Below, piece by piece: positions 1 through 7,983 of a DNA stretch of 64,000 bases. The stretch is from positions 1 through 64,000 of the forward strand of contig CALVLD010000003.1 in the NCBI GenBank assembly GCA_944336475.1. The letters run 5' to 3'. Each line of letters opens with the position of its first letter. The first letter of the stretch is position 1. The stretch comes from an uncultured Clostridia bacterium (GTDB lineage Bacteria > Bacillota > Clostridia > Christensenellales > CAG-138). Made by a program: the position numbers and the translations under genes. The notes beneath the pieces were generated by a model. It was not told the DNA's origin and did no database searches. It worked only from the letters and a program-made list of their open reading frames with translations.

Positions 1-73
1 CCGCATCCCCACCGTCGAGGAGATGGAACGTCTGCTGAAGTGCTGCTACTATGACGCCGAGGTGGACTTCTGA
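1..73 (+). CDS. C-terminal end of an unidentified protein (5' truncated by window)
   Basis: The reading frame that enters the window from the left encodes 23 residues (ending YYDAEVDF) and stops at TGA 71-73. A strong intrinsic terminator begins 23 bases downstream, so this is very probably the last codons of a real gene. Too little is visible to name the product. Confidence 0.5.
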   Translation, partial: RIPTVEEMERLLKCCYYDAEVDF

Positions 74-96
74 TAATTTCCGACAGATACCTATCG

Positions 97-140
97 AAGG
101 GACGGTGCTGTGGACAAACGTACATGCCGTCCCTTTTTTA
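97..140 (+). terminator. Intrinsic terminator of the upstream gene
   Basis: A 9-bp perfect stem (AAGGGACGG at 97-105, CCGTCCCTT at 127-135) with a 21-base loop runs into a T tract. It separates the truncated gene from the rex operon promoter. Confidence 0.85.
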
Positions 141-184
141 GAAAGTGGCAACGTTTATATTGCTCACCAATCATTCTTGGCCGG

Positions 185-213
185 TTGCAAGAGCGCTATT
201 TTCATGTTATAAT
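185..213 (+). promoter_or_regulatory. Sigma-70-type promoter of the rex-adhE-hyd operon
   Basis: TTGCAA at 185-190, a 17-base spacer and a perfect TATAAT at 208-213 lie just upstream of rex. No good match to the usual Rex operator (TTGTTAA-N4-TTAACAA type) was seen around it, so autoregulation is not proven by the sequence. Confidence 0.75.
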
Positions 214-236
214 TTTTACAGAAAGGAATCAAAACC

Positions 237-851
237 GTGAGCCCTGCGGCCATCAGTCGGGCAGCCCTCGGGAGGCTGCCGCTTTATCTGAGATATTTGC
301 AGAGTCTCTCTTCGGAAACAGTATCCGCTACAACCATAGCAAACGCCCTCTCGCTCGGCGAGGTGCAGGTTCGCAAGGACTTAAGCGTCGTCAGCGGCGC
401 AGGCCGGCCTCGTATTGGCTATGTTGTTTCGGATCTGATAGCATCAATAATGTCCGTGCTGCACCTCTGCTCCGTCGGACGAGCCGTAGTTGTGGGCAGC
501 GGCAGCCTTGCGGACGCCCTGTTGGGCTATCCTGAATTTTCAAAGTATGGTGCTGAGATAGCCGCAGGTTTTGTTATCGGTACCGATGCCCATCGCAGCG
601 TATCCGGCAAGCCGGTGTATCCGCTCGACAAGCTGGAGGACTTTTGCCGTACCGGTGACATCCGCTTGGGCGTGCTCGCAGTGCCGGAAGAATTTGCGCA
701 GGAGGTCTGCGATGTTATGGTGAGTGCAAACATAATCGGGATCTTAAATCTTTCGCCCTGTCGTATAAAGACTCCCGATAATGTCATCGTCCAACATGAA
801 AATTTAGCGTTGTCGCTTGCAAATCTAAACATGCAGCTTGGACGCTTATAA
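237..851 (+). CDS. rex: Redox-sensing transcriptional repressor Rex
   Basis: A 204-residue protein of the usual Rex length. Residues about 1-78 form the winged-helix DNA-binding domain (ISRAALGRLPLYLRYLQSL is typical), and residues 81-204 form the Rossmann domain that binds NADH/NAD+. The dinucleotide loop reads VGSGSLADAL (residues 86-95), so the third glycine of GxGxxG is replaced by alanine, which may change affinity. Translation starts at GTG 237 behind an AGAAAGGA site. It is the first gene of a long same-strand run, 22 bases ahead of adhE. Rex proteins typically repress fermentation genes when NADH is low, so control of adhE and hyd is the natural inference. Confidence 0.92.
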   Translation: MSPAAISRAALGRLPLYLRYLQSLSSETVSATTIANALSLGEVQVRKDLSVVSGAGRPRIGYVVSDLIASIMSVLHLCSVGRAVVVGSGSLADALLGYPEFSKYGAEIAAGFVIGTDAHRSVSGKPVYPLDKLEDFCRTGDIRLGVLAVPEEFAQEVCDVMVSANIIGILNLSPCRIKTPDNVIVQHENLALSLANLNMQLGRL

Positions 852-873
852 TCAATTATGGAGGTAGAACAAC

Positions 874-3567
874 TTGGAAGCAACAGTTTATGACATTGTG
901 GACAGCGTTGAAAGGCTGGAAGCGGCCATCGAGAGGGTTCGTGCTGCACAAAGGCAGTTTGCCATTTACACACAGGAGCAGGTGGATAAGATATTTCTTG
1001 CCGCCGCTACTGCTGCCGATATGGCCAGAATACCGCTTGCAAAGCTCGCCGTTGAGGAAACGGGAATGGGTATTGTTGAGGATAAGGTGATAAAGAATCA
1101 CTACGCCTCCGAGTATATCTACAACGCCTACAGGGATGTCAAGACCTGCGGCGTTATCGACGAGAACGAGGCGTTCGGCATAAAGCACATTGCAGAGCCC
1201 GTCGGCATACTTGGCGCAGTCATCCCCACCACCAACCCGACTTCCACCGCCATATTCAAAACCCTCATTGCTCTCAAAACGAGGAACGGCATCATCATCA
1301 GTCCGCATCCCCGTGCAAAGCGTTCCACCATCGCCGCCGCAAAGGTCGTATTGGAAGCCGCGGTTGCAGCGGGCGCACCCGAGGGCATCATATCCTGGAT
1401 AGACGTCCCCAGCCTGTCCATGACCAACACGCTCATGCACGAGGTGGATGTCATACTTGCCACCGGAGGCCCCGGCATGGTCAAGTCGGCATACTCCTCC
1501 GGCAAGCCCGCACTCGGCGTGGGCGCAGGCAATACCCCTGCCATAATCGACAGCTCCGCAGACATTGTTCTGGCGGTCAACTCCATAATCCATTCCAAAA
1601 CATTCGACAACGGCATGATATGTGCATCCGAGCAGTCCGTGATAGTACTTGATGACGTTTACGATGCCGTTAGAGATGAGTTTGCGTCCCGTGGGTGCTA
1701 CTTCCTCGATCCGCAGGAGACCCAGAGGGTACGCAAGACAATACTCATAAACGGCGCTCTCAACGCCAATATAGTCGGCCAGTCTGCGCACAAGATCGCA
1801 GCGATGGCAAAGGTCACGGTGCCTGAGGGCACAAAGATACTCATCGGTGAGGTAACAAGCGTTGAGCTTGATGAGGAGTTTGCTCATGAGAAGCTCTCCC
1901 CCGTTCTTGCAATGTACCGTGCCGGAGACATTCAGGATGCCTTTGACAAGGCCGAGCATCTCATTGCGGACGGCGGGTACGGCCATACCTCCTCCATATA
2001 CATTAATCCATTGACGGAGCAGGCTAAGCTCGACGAGTTTGCCGCAAGGATGAAGACCTGCCGCATACTGGTCAACACCCCATCCTCGCAGGGCGGCATA
2101 GGAGATCTGTACAACTTCAAGCTCGTTCCCTCCCTCACGCTCGGCTGCGGCTCATGGGGCGGCAACAGCGTGTCGGAGAATGTCGGAGTAAAGCACCTTA
2201 TCAACATCAAAACCGTTGCGGAGAGGAGAGAGAATATGCTTTGGTTCAGGGCTCCCGAAAAGGTCTACATCAAGAAGGGCTGTCTGCCCGTTGCGCTGGA
2301 CGAGCTCAAGACCGTGATGGGCAAGAAGAGGGCGTTTGTCGTTACCGACAGCTTCCTGTATCAGCATGGTCATACCGCTCCCATCACCTCCAAGCTGGAC
2401 GAGATGGGCATACAGCATATGACATTCTTTGATGTCGAGCCCGATCCCACGCTGGCATGTGCAAAGGCCGGCGCTGCGCAGATGAGCTCCTTCAAGCCCG
2501 ATGTCATAATCGCAGTCGGCGGCGGCTCCGCAATGGATGCCGCAAAGATAATGTGGGTGCTCTATGAGCATCCCGAGGCGGACTTCATGGATATGGCCAT
2601 GCGCTTTATGGATATCCGCAAGCGTGTTTACACATTCCCCAAGATGGGTGAAAAGGCATACTTTATTGCCGTGCCGACATCCGCAGGCACCGGCTCTGAG
2701 GTGACGCCCTTCGCCGTCATCACAGATGAAAGAACCGGCGTCAAGTACCCCCTTGCCGATTATGAGCTGATGCCCAATATGGCGATAATCGACACCGATT
2801 TCCATATGTCCGCTCCCCGCGGGCTCACCGCTGCGTCGGGCATCGATGCTGTGACGCACGCTCTTGAGGCTTACGCATCCATGATGGCCACGGATTACAC
2901 CGACGGTCTTGCGCTGCGTTCACTGAAGCTGATATTCACATATCTCCCCCGTGCGTATAGCGATGGGCAGACCGACGTCATCGCCCGTGAGAAGATGGCA
3001 AATGCGGCCACAATGGCCGGCATGGCATTTGCAAACGCATTCCTGGGCGTCTGCCACTCCATGGCGCACAAGCTGGGCGCATTCCACCACCTGCCCCACG
3101 GCGTCGCCAACGCCCTCATGATAGACGAGGTGCTGCGCTTCAACGCCTCCGAGACTCCCGTCAAGATGGGCACATTCCCCCAGTACGACCATCCGCACAC
3201 GCTCGCCCGCTATGCCGAGGTTGCAGACTATCTCGGGCTCGGCGGCTTTGATGATACGGACAAGCTCGAAAACCTCATAAGAGCCATCGATGAGCTCAAG
3301 GCAAAGGTCGGCATAAAGCCCACCATAAGAGACTATGTGCCCGACGAGGCGGACTTCCTTGCAAGGCTCGACGACATGACCGAGCAGGCGTTTGACGATC
3401 AGTGTACGGGTGCAAACCCCCGTTACCCGCTTATGAGCGAGATAAAGCAGATGTACCTCAATGCATACTATGGGAATAAGTTCTCCGAAAAGGAGTTCCC
3501 AACCACGTCGCCCATAAGGGAAACCGACCCCATCGAGAAGCTCTACGGCAAGAGCAGGAAGGCATAA
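874..3567 (+). CDS. adhE: Bifunctional acetaldehyde-CoA/alcohol dehydrogenase AdhE
   Basis: An 897-residue protein of the expected AdhE length. The N-terminal half is a CoA-acylating aldehyde dehydrogenase with the catalytic cysteine in FDNGMICASEQ (Cys250). The C-terminal half is an iron-dependent alcohol dehydrogenase with the GGGSAMDAAK nucleotide loop and the iron-binding region HSMAHKLGAFHHLPHG. It converts acetyl-CoA to ethanol via acetaldehyde and oxidises two NADH; AdhE proteins usually assemble into spirosomes in the cytoplasm. The start is TTG 874, eight bases after GGAGGT. Position directly behind rex suggests redox control. Confidence 0.97.
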   Translation: MEATVYDIVDSVERLEAAIERVRAAQRQFAIYTQEQVDKIFLAAATAADMARIPLAKLAVEETGMGIVEDKVIKNHYASEYIYNAYRDVKTCGVIDENEAFGIKHIAEPVGILGAVIPTTNPTSTAIFKTLIALKTRNGIIISPHPRAKRSTIAAAKVVLEAAVAAGAPEGIISWIDVPSLSMTNTLMHEVDVILATGGPGMVKSAYSSGKPALGVGAGNTPAIIDSSADIVLAVNSIIHSKTFDNGMICASEQSVIVLDDVYDAVRDEFASRGCYFLDPQETQRVRKTILINGALNANIVGQSAHKIAAMAKVTVPEGTKILIGEVTSVELDEEFAHEKLSPVLAMYRAGDIQDAFDKAEHLIADGGYGHTSSIYINPLTEQAKLDEFAARMKTCRILVNTPSSQGGIGDLYNFKLVPSLTLGCGSWGGNSVSENVGVKHLINIKTVAERRENMLWFRAPEKVYIKKGCLPVALDELKTVMGKKRAFVVTDSFLYQHGHTAPITSKLDEMGIQHMTFFDVEPDPTLACAKAGAAQMSSFKPDVIIAVGGGSAMDAAKIMWVLYEHPEADFMDMAMRFMDIRKRVYTFPKMGEKAYFIAVPTSAGTGSEVTPFAVITDERTGVKYPLADYELMPNMAIIDTDFHMSAPRGLTAASGIDAVTHALEAYASMMATDYTDGLALRSLKLIFTYLPRAYSDGQTDVIAREKMANAATMAGMAFANAFLGVCHSMAHKLGAFHHLPHGVANALMIDEVLRFNASETPVKMGTFPQYDHPHTLARYAEVADYLGLGGFDDTDKLENLIRAIDELKAKVGIKPTIRDYVPDEADFLARLDDMTEQAFDDQCTGANPRYPLMSEIKQMYLNAYYGNKFSEKEFPTTSPIRETDPIEKLYGKSRKA

Positions 3568-3582
3568 ATAAGGAGGGAAAGT

Positions 3583-4332
3583 ATGAATCTTGATAGGATA
3601 ATCGCCGTAAGAAACGACAAAACCGTCTATCGTGACGGAGACAACTGCATAAAGGTCTTTGGGAACAGCTACTCCAAGGCCAACATACTCAAGGAAGCCC
3701 TCAACCGCGCATGGATAGAGGAGACGGATCTCCCCGTGCCAAGCACAAGGGAGATTACTACCGTCGACGGTAAGTGGGCGATAGTCTCAGACTTTATCTG
3801 CGGCAAGACTCTTGCCCAGATCATGGAGGAAGATCCCGACAACAAGGACGCCTACATGGAGAGGTTCGTTCGCCTTCAGCTTGAGGTCAACTCGCATGTT
3901 TGCTCCAACCTCATAAAGCTGAACGAAAAGATGCACAACAAAATCTGCGACAGCGGCCTCGACGCCACCACCCGTTATGATCTGCATCTGCGTGTGGATG
4001 GTTTAGAGCAGGGCAAGCAGATCTGCCACGGCGACTTCAACCCTTCGAACATAATCATCACCGAGGATGATAGGGCGTTCATAATCGACTGGGCGCATGT
4101 GACGCAGGGAGATCCTGCCGCTGATGCAGCAAGGACATATCTGTGCTTCTGGCTTGATGGCGACATCGACGGCGCCGAGAAGTATCTCGAGCTGTACTGC
4201 GCCTTGGGCGATACCGCCAAGCAGCATGTGCAGAAGTGGATGCCCATAGTCGCCGCCTCGCAGCTCATAAAGGGCAACAGGCAGGAGCGCGAGTTCCTGC
4301 TCACATGGATAAGCGTTGTAGAATATCGCTGA
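3583..4332 (+). CDS. APH/choline-kinase-like phosphotransferase
   Basis: A 249-residue protein of the aminoglycoside phosphotransferase/protein-kinase-like fold. The catalytic loop is ICHGDFNPSN (Asp151) and the metal-binding DFG-like site is IIDW (Asp169). It resembles the small kinases of the TIGR02172 type, whose substrates are not known. It starts at ATG 3583 behind AAGGAGGG, 15 bases after adhE and 13 before the next gene, so it is almost certainly co-transcribed with the fermentation genes. A role in antibiotic resistance is unlikely from this context; phosphorylation of a metabolite or protein is possible but not shown. Confidence 0.8.
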   Translation: MNLDRIIAVRNDKTVYRDGDNCIKVFGNSYSKANILKEALNRAWIEETDLPVPSTREITTVDGKWAIVSDFICGKTLAQIMEEDPDNKDAYMERFVRLQLEVNSHVCSNLIKLNEKMHNKICDSGLDATTRYDLHLRVDGLEQGKQICHGDFNPSNIIITEDDRAFIIDWAHVTQGDPAADAARTYLCFWLDGDIDGAEKYLELYCALGDTAKQHVQKWMPIVAASQLIKGNRQEREFLLTWISVVEYR

Positions 4333-4345
4333 TAGGAGTTGTGTT

Positions 4346-4588
4346 ATGAAGATTACTGTTTGCATAGGCTCATCCTGCCACATAAAGGGCTCTCGCCAAG
4401 TCGTGGAACAGCTCCAGCAGCTCATTGCGGAACACAGCCTCAAGGATGTTGTGGAGCTGACGGGCACATTCTGCATGGACAGGTGTCAGCAGGGCGTTTG
4501 CGTCAAGGTGGACGACAAGTTCTGCTCAGTCAGTCCCGAAACGGTCGGCGCATTCTTTAAGAGCGAAGTGCTGAGCAAGCTCGGCTGA
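4346..4588 (+). CDS. Small thioredoxin-like [2Fe-2S] ferredoxin (NuoE-like)
   Basis: An 80-residue protein with the four cysteines of a thioredoxin-like [2Fe-2S] domain: CIGSSC (Cys6, Cys11) and CMDRC (Cys43, Cys47). It corresponds to the C-terminal cluster domain of NuoE/HydC without the helical N-terminus. It is probably a single-cluster electron carrier or docking domain. It lies directly upstream of hydS, and a second, related copy closes the operon at 11546-11815, so both probably serve the hydrogenase system. Confidence 0.85.
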   Translation: MKITVCIGSSCHIKGSRQVVEQLQQLIAEHSLKDVVELTGTFCMDRCQQGVCVKVDDKFCSVSPETVGAFFKSEVLSKLG

Positions 4589-4631
4589 GTGTGTCAGCAT
4601 TTGGTCATGTGCGGAAAGGAGTCCTTTGACA

Positions 4632-6305
4632 ATGGAGTTTTTGAAGTTTAATAAGTCAAACTGCAAGAATTGCTATAAGTGCATACGCCACTGTCCGGTG
4701 AAGTCCATACGCTTCTCCGGCAACCTTGCGACCGTTGTGATGGACGAGTGCATACTCTGCGGTCAGTGCTATGTTGTCTGTCCGCAGAACGCAAAGAACA
4801 TAGCCGACGAGTGCGAGATGGTCAATGTCCTCCTTCGAGCCGGCTCGAAGGTGATAGCAAGCGTTGCGCCGTCCTATGTTGCATACTTCAACGGCACAAG
4901 CTTTGCGGCGCTTGAACGGGCTTTGAAGAAGCTCGGCTTCTTTGCCGCAGAGGAGACTGCCATAGGTGCAACGATGGTCAAGACCGAATACGAAAACATC
5001 GTGGAGCAGGGCAACCGTGATGTGATTATCACATCCTGCTGCCACACGGTCAATCTCCTTGTGGAGAAGTATTACCCCGAGCTGGTGAGCTGCCTTGCGC
5101 CAGTGATGACCCCCATGCGTGCGCACTGCGCCGACATAAGGCGCAGGTATCCCGATGCCAAAACGGTATTCATAGGGCCCTGCCTCTCCAAGAAGGACGA
5201 GGCCGAGCGTGACGGTATCGACGCCGCACTGACGTTTGATGAGCTTGCATCCATGTTTGAAAAGTCGAACATCACCGTCGAGCAGGAGGCCGAGACCGGC
5301 GACGAGGGGCTTGCGCGCCTCTTCCCTACCGATGGCGGCATACTCAAGACCATGCGCCGCAAAAATCCGGACTACACCTATTTTTCGGTCTGCGGGGTTG
5401 AAAACTGCAAGCGTGTGTTGGACGATATCCGCTCCGGCGGCATACACAGGTGCTTTATAGAGATGAGCTCCTGCGTGGGAAGCTGTGCAGGAGGGCCCAT
5501 AATGGAAAAGGGCCGCAACACCCCCCTGCGAAACTACAGCTCCGTGCTGCATTCCGCAAGGGAGAAGGACTTTGCCGTTGCTCAGCCATCTTCGGACGTT
5601 ATCGCAGCGGAGTATGCCTGCGCCATCCCCGCCAAGGTGATGCCGAGCGAGGCGGAGATAACCGAAATTATGCGCAAGATGGGCAAGTTCAAGCCCGAAG
5701 ATGAGCTCAACTGCGGCACCTGTGGATACGATACCTGCCGTGCAAAGGCCATCGCCGTGTATCAGGGCAAGGCTGAATACGACATGTGTCTGCCCCACCT
5801 CATGGAGAAGTCTGAGCGGTTCACCAACACCATACTCGACAACTCCCCCAACGGCATACTCGTCATCAACGACTGCTTTGAGATACAGCAGATCAACCGT
5901 GCCGCACTGCGCATGCTGAATGTCAATACACGCATCGATGTGCTGGGCGAGCAGCTCATACGGATAATCGATCCCACGGACTTTATTGCCGTTATGGACA
6001 CCCACCGGCGCATCGTCAACAAGCGTGATTACTACCCTGAGTGCGGTAAATATTTGGAGCTTACCATCGTTCAGGATAACGTATCTAAGAACATGATCGC
6101 ATTCTTCCGCGACGTCACGGAGGAGGAGAGCGCCAAGCGAAGCCGCGCAGAGTTCAGTCGTCAGACGGTCGAGACTGCGGACAAGGTGGTCGAGAAGCAG
6201 CTGCGCATAGTGCAGGAGATAGCATCGCTGCTCGGCGAGACTGCGGCGGAGACCAAGATCGCCCTCACAAAGCTCAAGGAGTCCATTGCCGATGAAAACA
6301 ACTAA
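4632..6305 (+). CDS. hydS: Putative sensory [FeFe]-hydrogenase with PAS domain (HydS-like)
   Basis: About 557 residues. Two N-terminal [4Fe-4S] motifs (CKNCYKCIRHC and CILCGQCYVVC) precede an H-cluster domain with divergent motifs: TSCCHTV instead of TSCCPxW, GPCLSKKDE, and MSSCVGSCAGG. A further Cys-rich motif (CGTCGYDTC with a later Cys, near residue 360) and a PAS domain (about 385-485) follow, with a helical C-terminus. This architecture matches group C sensory [FeFe]-hydrogenases such as Ruminococcus albus HydS, thought to signal H2 rather than make it. ATG 4632 and TTG 4626 both fit the AAAGGAG site. The 3' end overlaps the phosphatase gene. Confidence 0.88.
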   Translation: MEFLKFNKSNCKNCYKCIRHCPVKSIRFSGNLATVVMDECILCGQCYVVCPQNAKNIADECEMVNVLLRAGSKVIASVAPSYVAYFNGTSFAALERALKKLGFFAAEETAIGATMVKTEYENIVEQGNRDVIITSCCHTVNLLVEKYYPELVSCLAPVMTPMRAHCADIRRRYPDAKTVFIGPCLSKKDEAERDGIDAALTFDELASMFEKSNITVEQEAETGDEGLARLFPTDGGILKTMRRKNPDYTYFSVCGVENCKRVLDDIRSGGIHRCFIEMSSCVGSCAGGPIMEKGRNTPLRNYSSVLHSAREKDFAVAQPSSDVIAAEYACAIPAKVMPSEAEITEIMRKMGKFKPEDELNCGTCGYDTCRAKAIAVYQGKAEYDMCLPHLMEKSERFTNTILDNSPNGILVINDCFEIQQINRAALRMLNVNTRIDVLGEQLIRIIDPTDFIAVMDTHRRIVNKRDYYPECGKYLELTIVQDNVSKNMIAFFRDVTEEESAKRSRAEFSRQTVETADKVVEKQLRIVQEIASLLGETAAETKIALTKLKESIADENN

Positions 6306-7476
6306 TGATCTCTGTGCGGACATAGGCTACCTCAGCATAAACCACGAGGGTGAGCAGCTATGCGGCGACCATGTGGAGGTGTTTGAAACGCCCGAGAACA
6401 ACTCGGTCGTCGTGGTGCTTGCGGACGGTTTGGGGAGCGGCGTCAAGGCCAACATACTCTCCATACTGACCTCCAAGATAATCTCCACGATGCTCGCTGC
6501 CGGGCTCTCGCTCGAGGAATCCGTCAAAACGGTCGTAGCTACACTGCCTGTGTGCAGCGTGAGAGGGGTCTCCTACTCGACTTTTACAATAATAAGAATA
6601 ATGAATAACAACCGCGCCGAGATAATCCAGTATGACAATCCTCGGACTGTAATGCTACGCGACGGCAAGAATGTCCCGCTCAACTTCAGCGAAATGACGG
6701 TCGCCGACAAAAAGATAATCCGTGCCGAGATTGACATACAGGAGAACGACGTGTTCATCGCCTTCTCCGACGGGGTGGAGCACGCAGGCGTAGGTCTGAG
6801 CTACAACTTCGGTTGGCGGCGCGAGGAGATAATCGATTACATAAGCACTTTCTGGGATGTGGGCTTTAATGCAAAGACCCTCTCCACGATACTGCTGGAT
6901 GAAACAAACCGTCTCTATGAGGGCAAGCCCGGCGACGACGCCACCGTCTGCACGGTACGCATACGCAGGCGCGAGCCGGTCAACCTCATAATCGGGCCGC
7001 CTGCGAATCGTGACGATTGCAAGAAGATGATGTCTCTCTTTTTTGCCAAGGAGGGCAAGCACATAGTCTGCGGCGGTACGACATCGACCATTGCTGCGGA
7101 GTATCTGCACAAGCCCCTGCGGCCGAGTCTGGAGTTTTATGATCCCGAAATACCGCCCACTGCGGAGCTTGAGGGCTGCGACATAGTCGCTGAGGGGGTC
7201 GTGACGATCAACCGAGTGCTGGAATACGCAAAGGACTTCCTTTCCGACAATACTGCGTTTGAGACATGGAGCTGCAAAAAGGATGGAGCTTCCCTCATCG
7301 CGCGCATGCTGTTTGAGGACGCCACCGATATAAACTTCTTTGTCGGCAAGGCAGTCAATCCGGCGCATCAGAACACAAGCCTCCCCATCACATTCACAAT
7401 CAAAATGCAGCTCGTAAAGGAGCTTGCGGAATGTCTTGAAAAGATGGGCAAGCGCATAAAGGTAAGCTATTTCTGA
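6292..7476 (+). CDS. SpoIIE-type PP2C serine/threonine phosphatase
   Basis: About 394 residues. The N-terminal half is a PP2C/SpoIIE phosphatase domain with acidic metal-binding motifs VLADGLGSGVKA, FIAFSDGVEHAG and GKPGDDATVCTV. The C-terminal region (about 240-394) is not recognised. It starts at ATG 6292 inside the end of hydS (14-base overlap), so translation is probably coupled. Such phosphatases accompany HydS in other Firmicutes hydrogenase clusters, and an H2-responsive dephosphorylation step is a reasonable inference. Its target is not visible; the kinase-like gene at 3583-4332 is a possible counterpart. Confidence 0.85.
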   Translation: MKTTNDLCADIGYLSINHEGEQLCGDHVEVFETPENNSVVVVLADGLGSGVKANILSILTSKIISTMLAAGLSLEESVKTVVATLPVCSVRGVSYSTFTIIRIMNNNRAEIIQYDNPRTVMLRDGKNVPLNFSEMTVADKKIIRAEIDIQENDVFIAFSDGVEHAGVGLSYNFGWRREEIIDYISTFWDVGFNAKTLSTILLDETNRLYEGKPGDDATVCTVRIRRREPVNLIIGPPANRDDCKKMMSLFFAKEGKHIVCGGTTSTIAAEYLHKPLRPSLEFYDPEIPPTAELEGCDIVAEGVVTINRVLEYAKDFLSDNTAFETWSCKKDGASLIARMLFEDATDINFFVGKAVNPAHQNTSLPITFTIKMQLVKELAECLEKMGKRIKVSYF

Positions 7477-7488
7477 TAAGGAGGAAAG

Positions 7489-7983
7489 ATGCATAAAATG
7501 AACGCCAATTTTGACTATGCAGAGGTCGAAAGGATACTCTCGGCACACGCATACGATCCGCATGCGATAATCTCCATCCTTCAGGAGATACAGGAGATAT
7601 ACCGCTATCTGCCCCGCGGGGTATTCCCATACATTGCGGACAAGCTCCGTGTGAGCGAGGCAAGGATCTACAGCGTTGCAACGTTCTATGAAAACTTCTC
7701 CCTTGAGCCTAAGGGCAGATATGTCATAAAGGTCTGCGACGGCACTGCGTGCCATGTCAGAGGCTCCATACCCATTCTTGAGCGTCTGCGTTCGGAGCTC
7801 GGCCTGAGTGAGGAAAAAAAGACCACGGACGACCTCAACTTTACTCTGGAGACAGTCTCATGCCTTGGCGCCTGCGGTCTTGCGCCCGTGCTGACGGTAA
7901 ACGACGTTGTGCATCCGGCAATGACTCCCGATAAGGCTTCGCAACTCATCAAACAGATAAAAGAGGAGATTGCCAATGATTAA
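7489..7983 (+). CDS. hydC: Electron-bifurcating hydrogenase subunit HydC (NuoE-like)
   Basis: A 164-residue protein of the NADH dehydrogenase 24-kDa family. A helical N-terminal domain (residues 1-75) is followed by a thioredoxin-like [2Fe-2S] domain with CDGTAC (Cys83, Cys88) and CLGAC (Cys125, Cys129). In trimeric HydABC enzymes this small subunit passes electrons within a complex that couples NADH and reduced ferredoxin oxidation to H2 formation. It starts at ATG 7489 behind AAGGAGG and overlaps hydB by eight bases. Confidence 0.93.
   Translation: MHKMNANFDYAEVERILSAHAYDPHAIISILQEIQEIYRYLPRGVFPYIADKLRVSEARIYSVATFYENFSLEPKGRYVIKVCDGTACHVRGSIPILERLRSELGLSEEKKTTDDLNFTLETVSCLGACGLAPVLTVNDVVHPAMTPDKASQLIKQIKEEIAND

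Noticed and set aside
3583-4332. Aminoglycoside resistance gene
   Set aside because: It has the APH-type kinase motifs but lies within the fermentation operon with matching codon use, and does not resemble a named resistance enzyme.
4656-6323. A 555-codon open frame on the minus strand opposite hydS
   Set aside because: It is the antisense shadow of hydS, made open by the biased codon use of this G+C-rich genome. It shows no motif and has no ribosome site.
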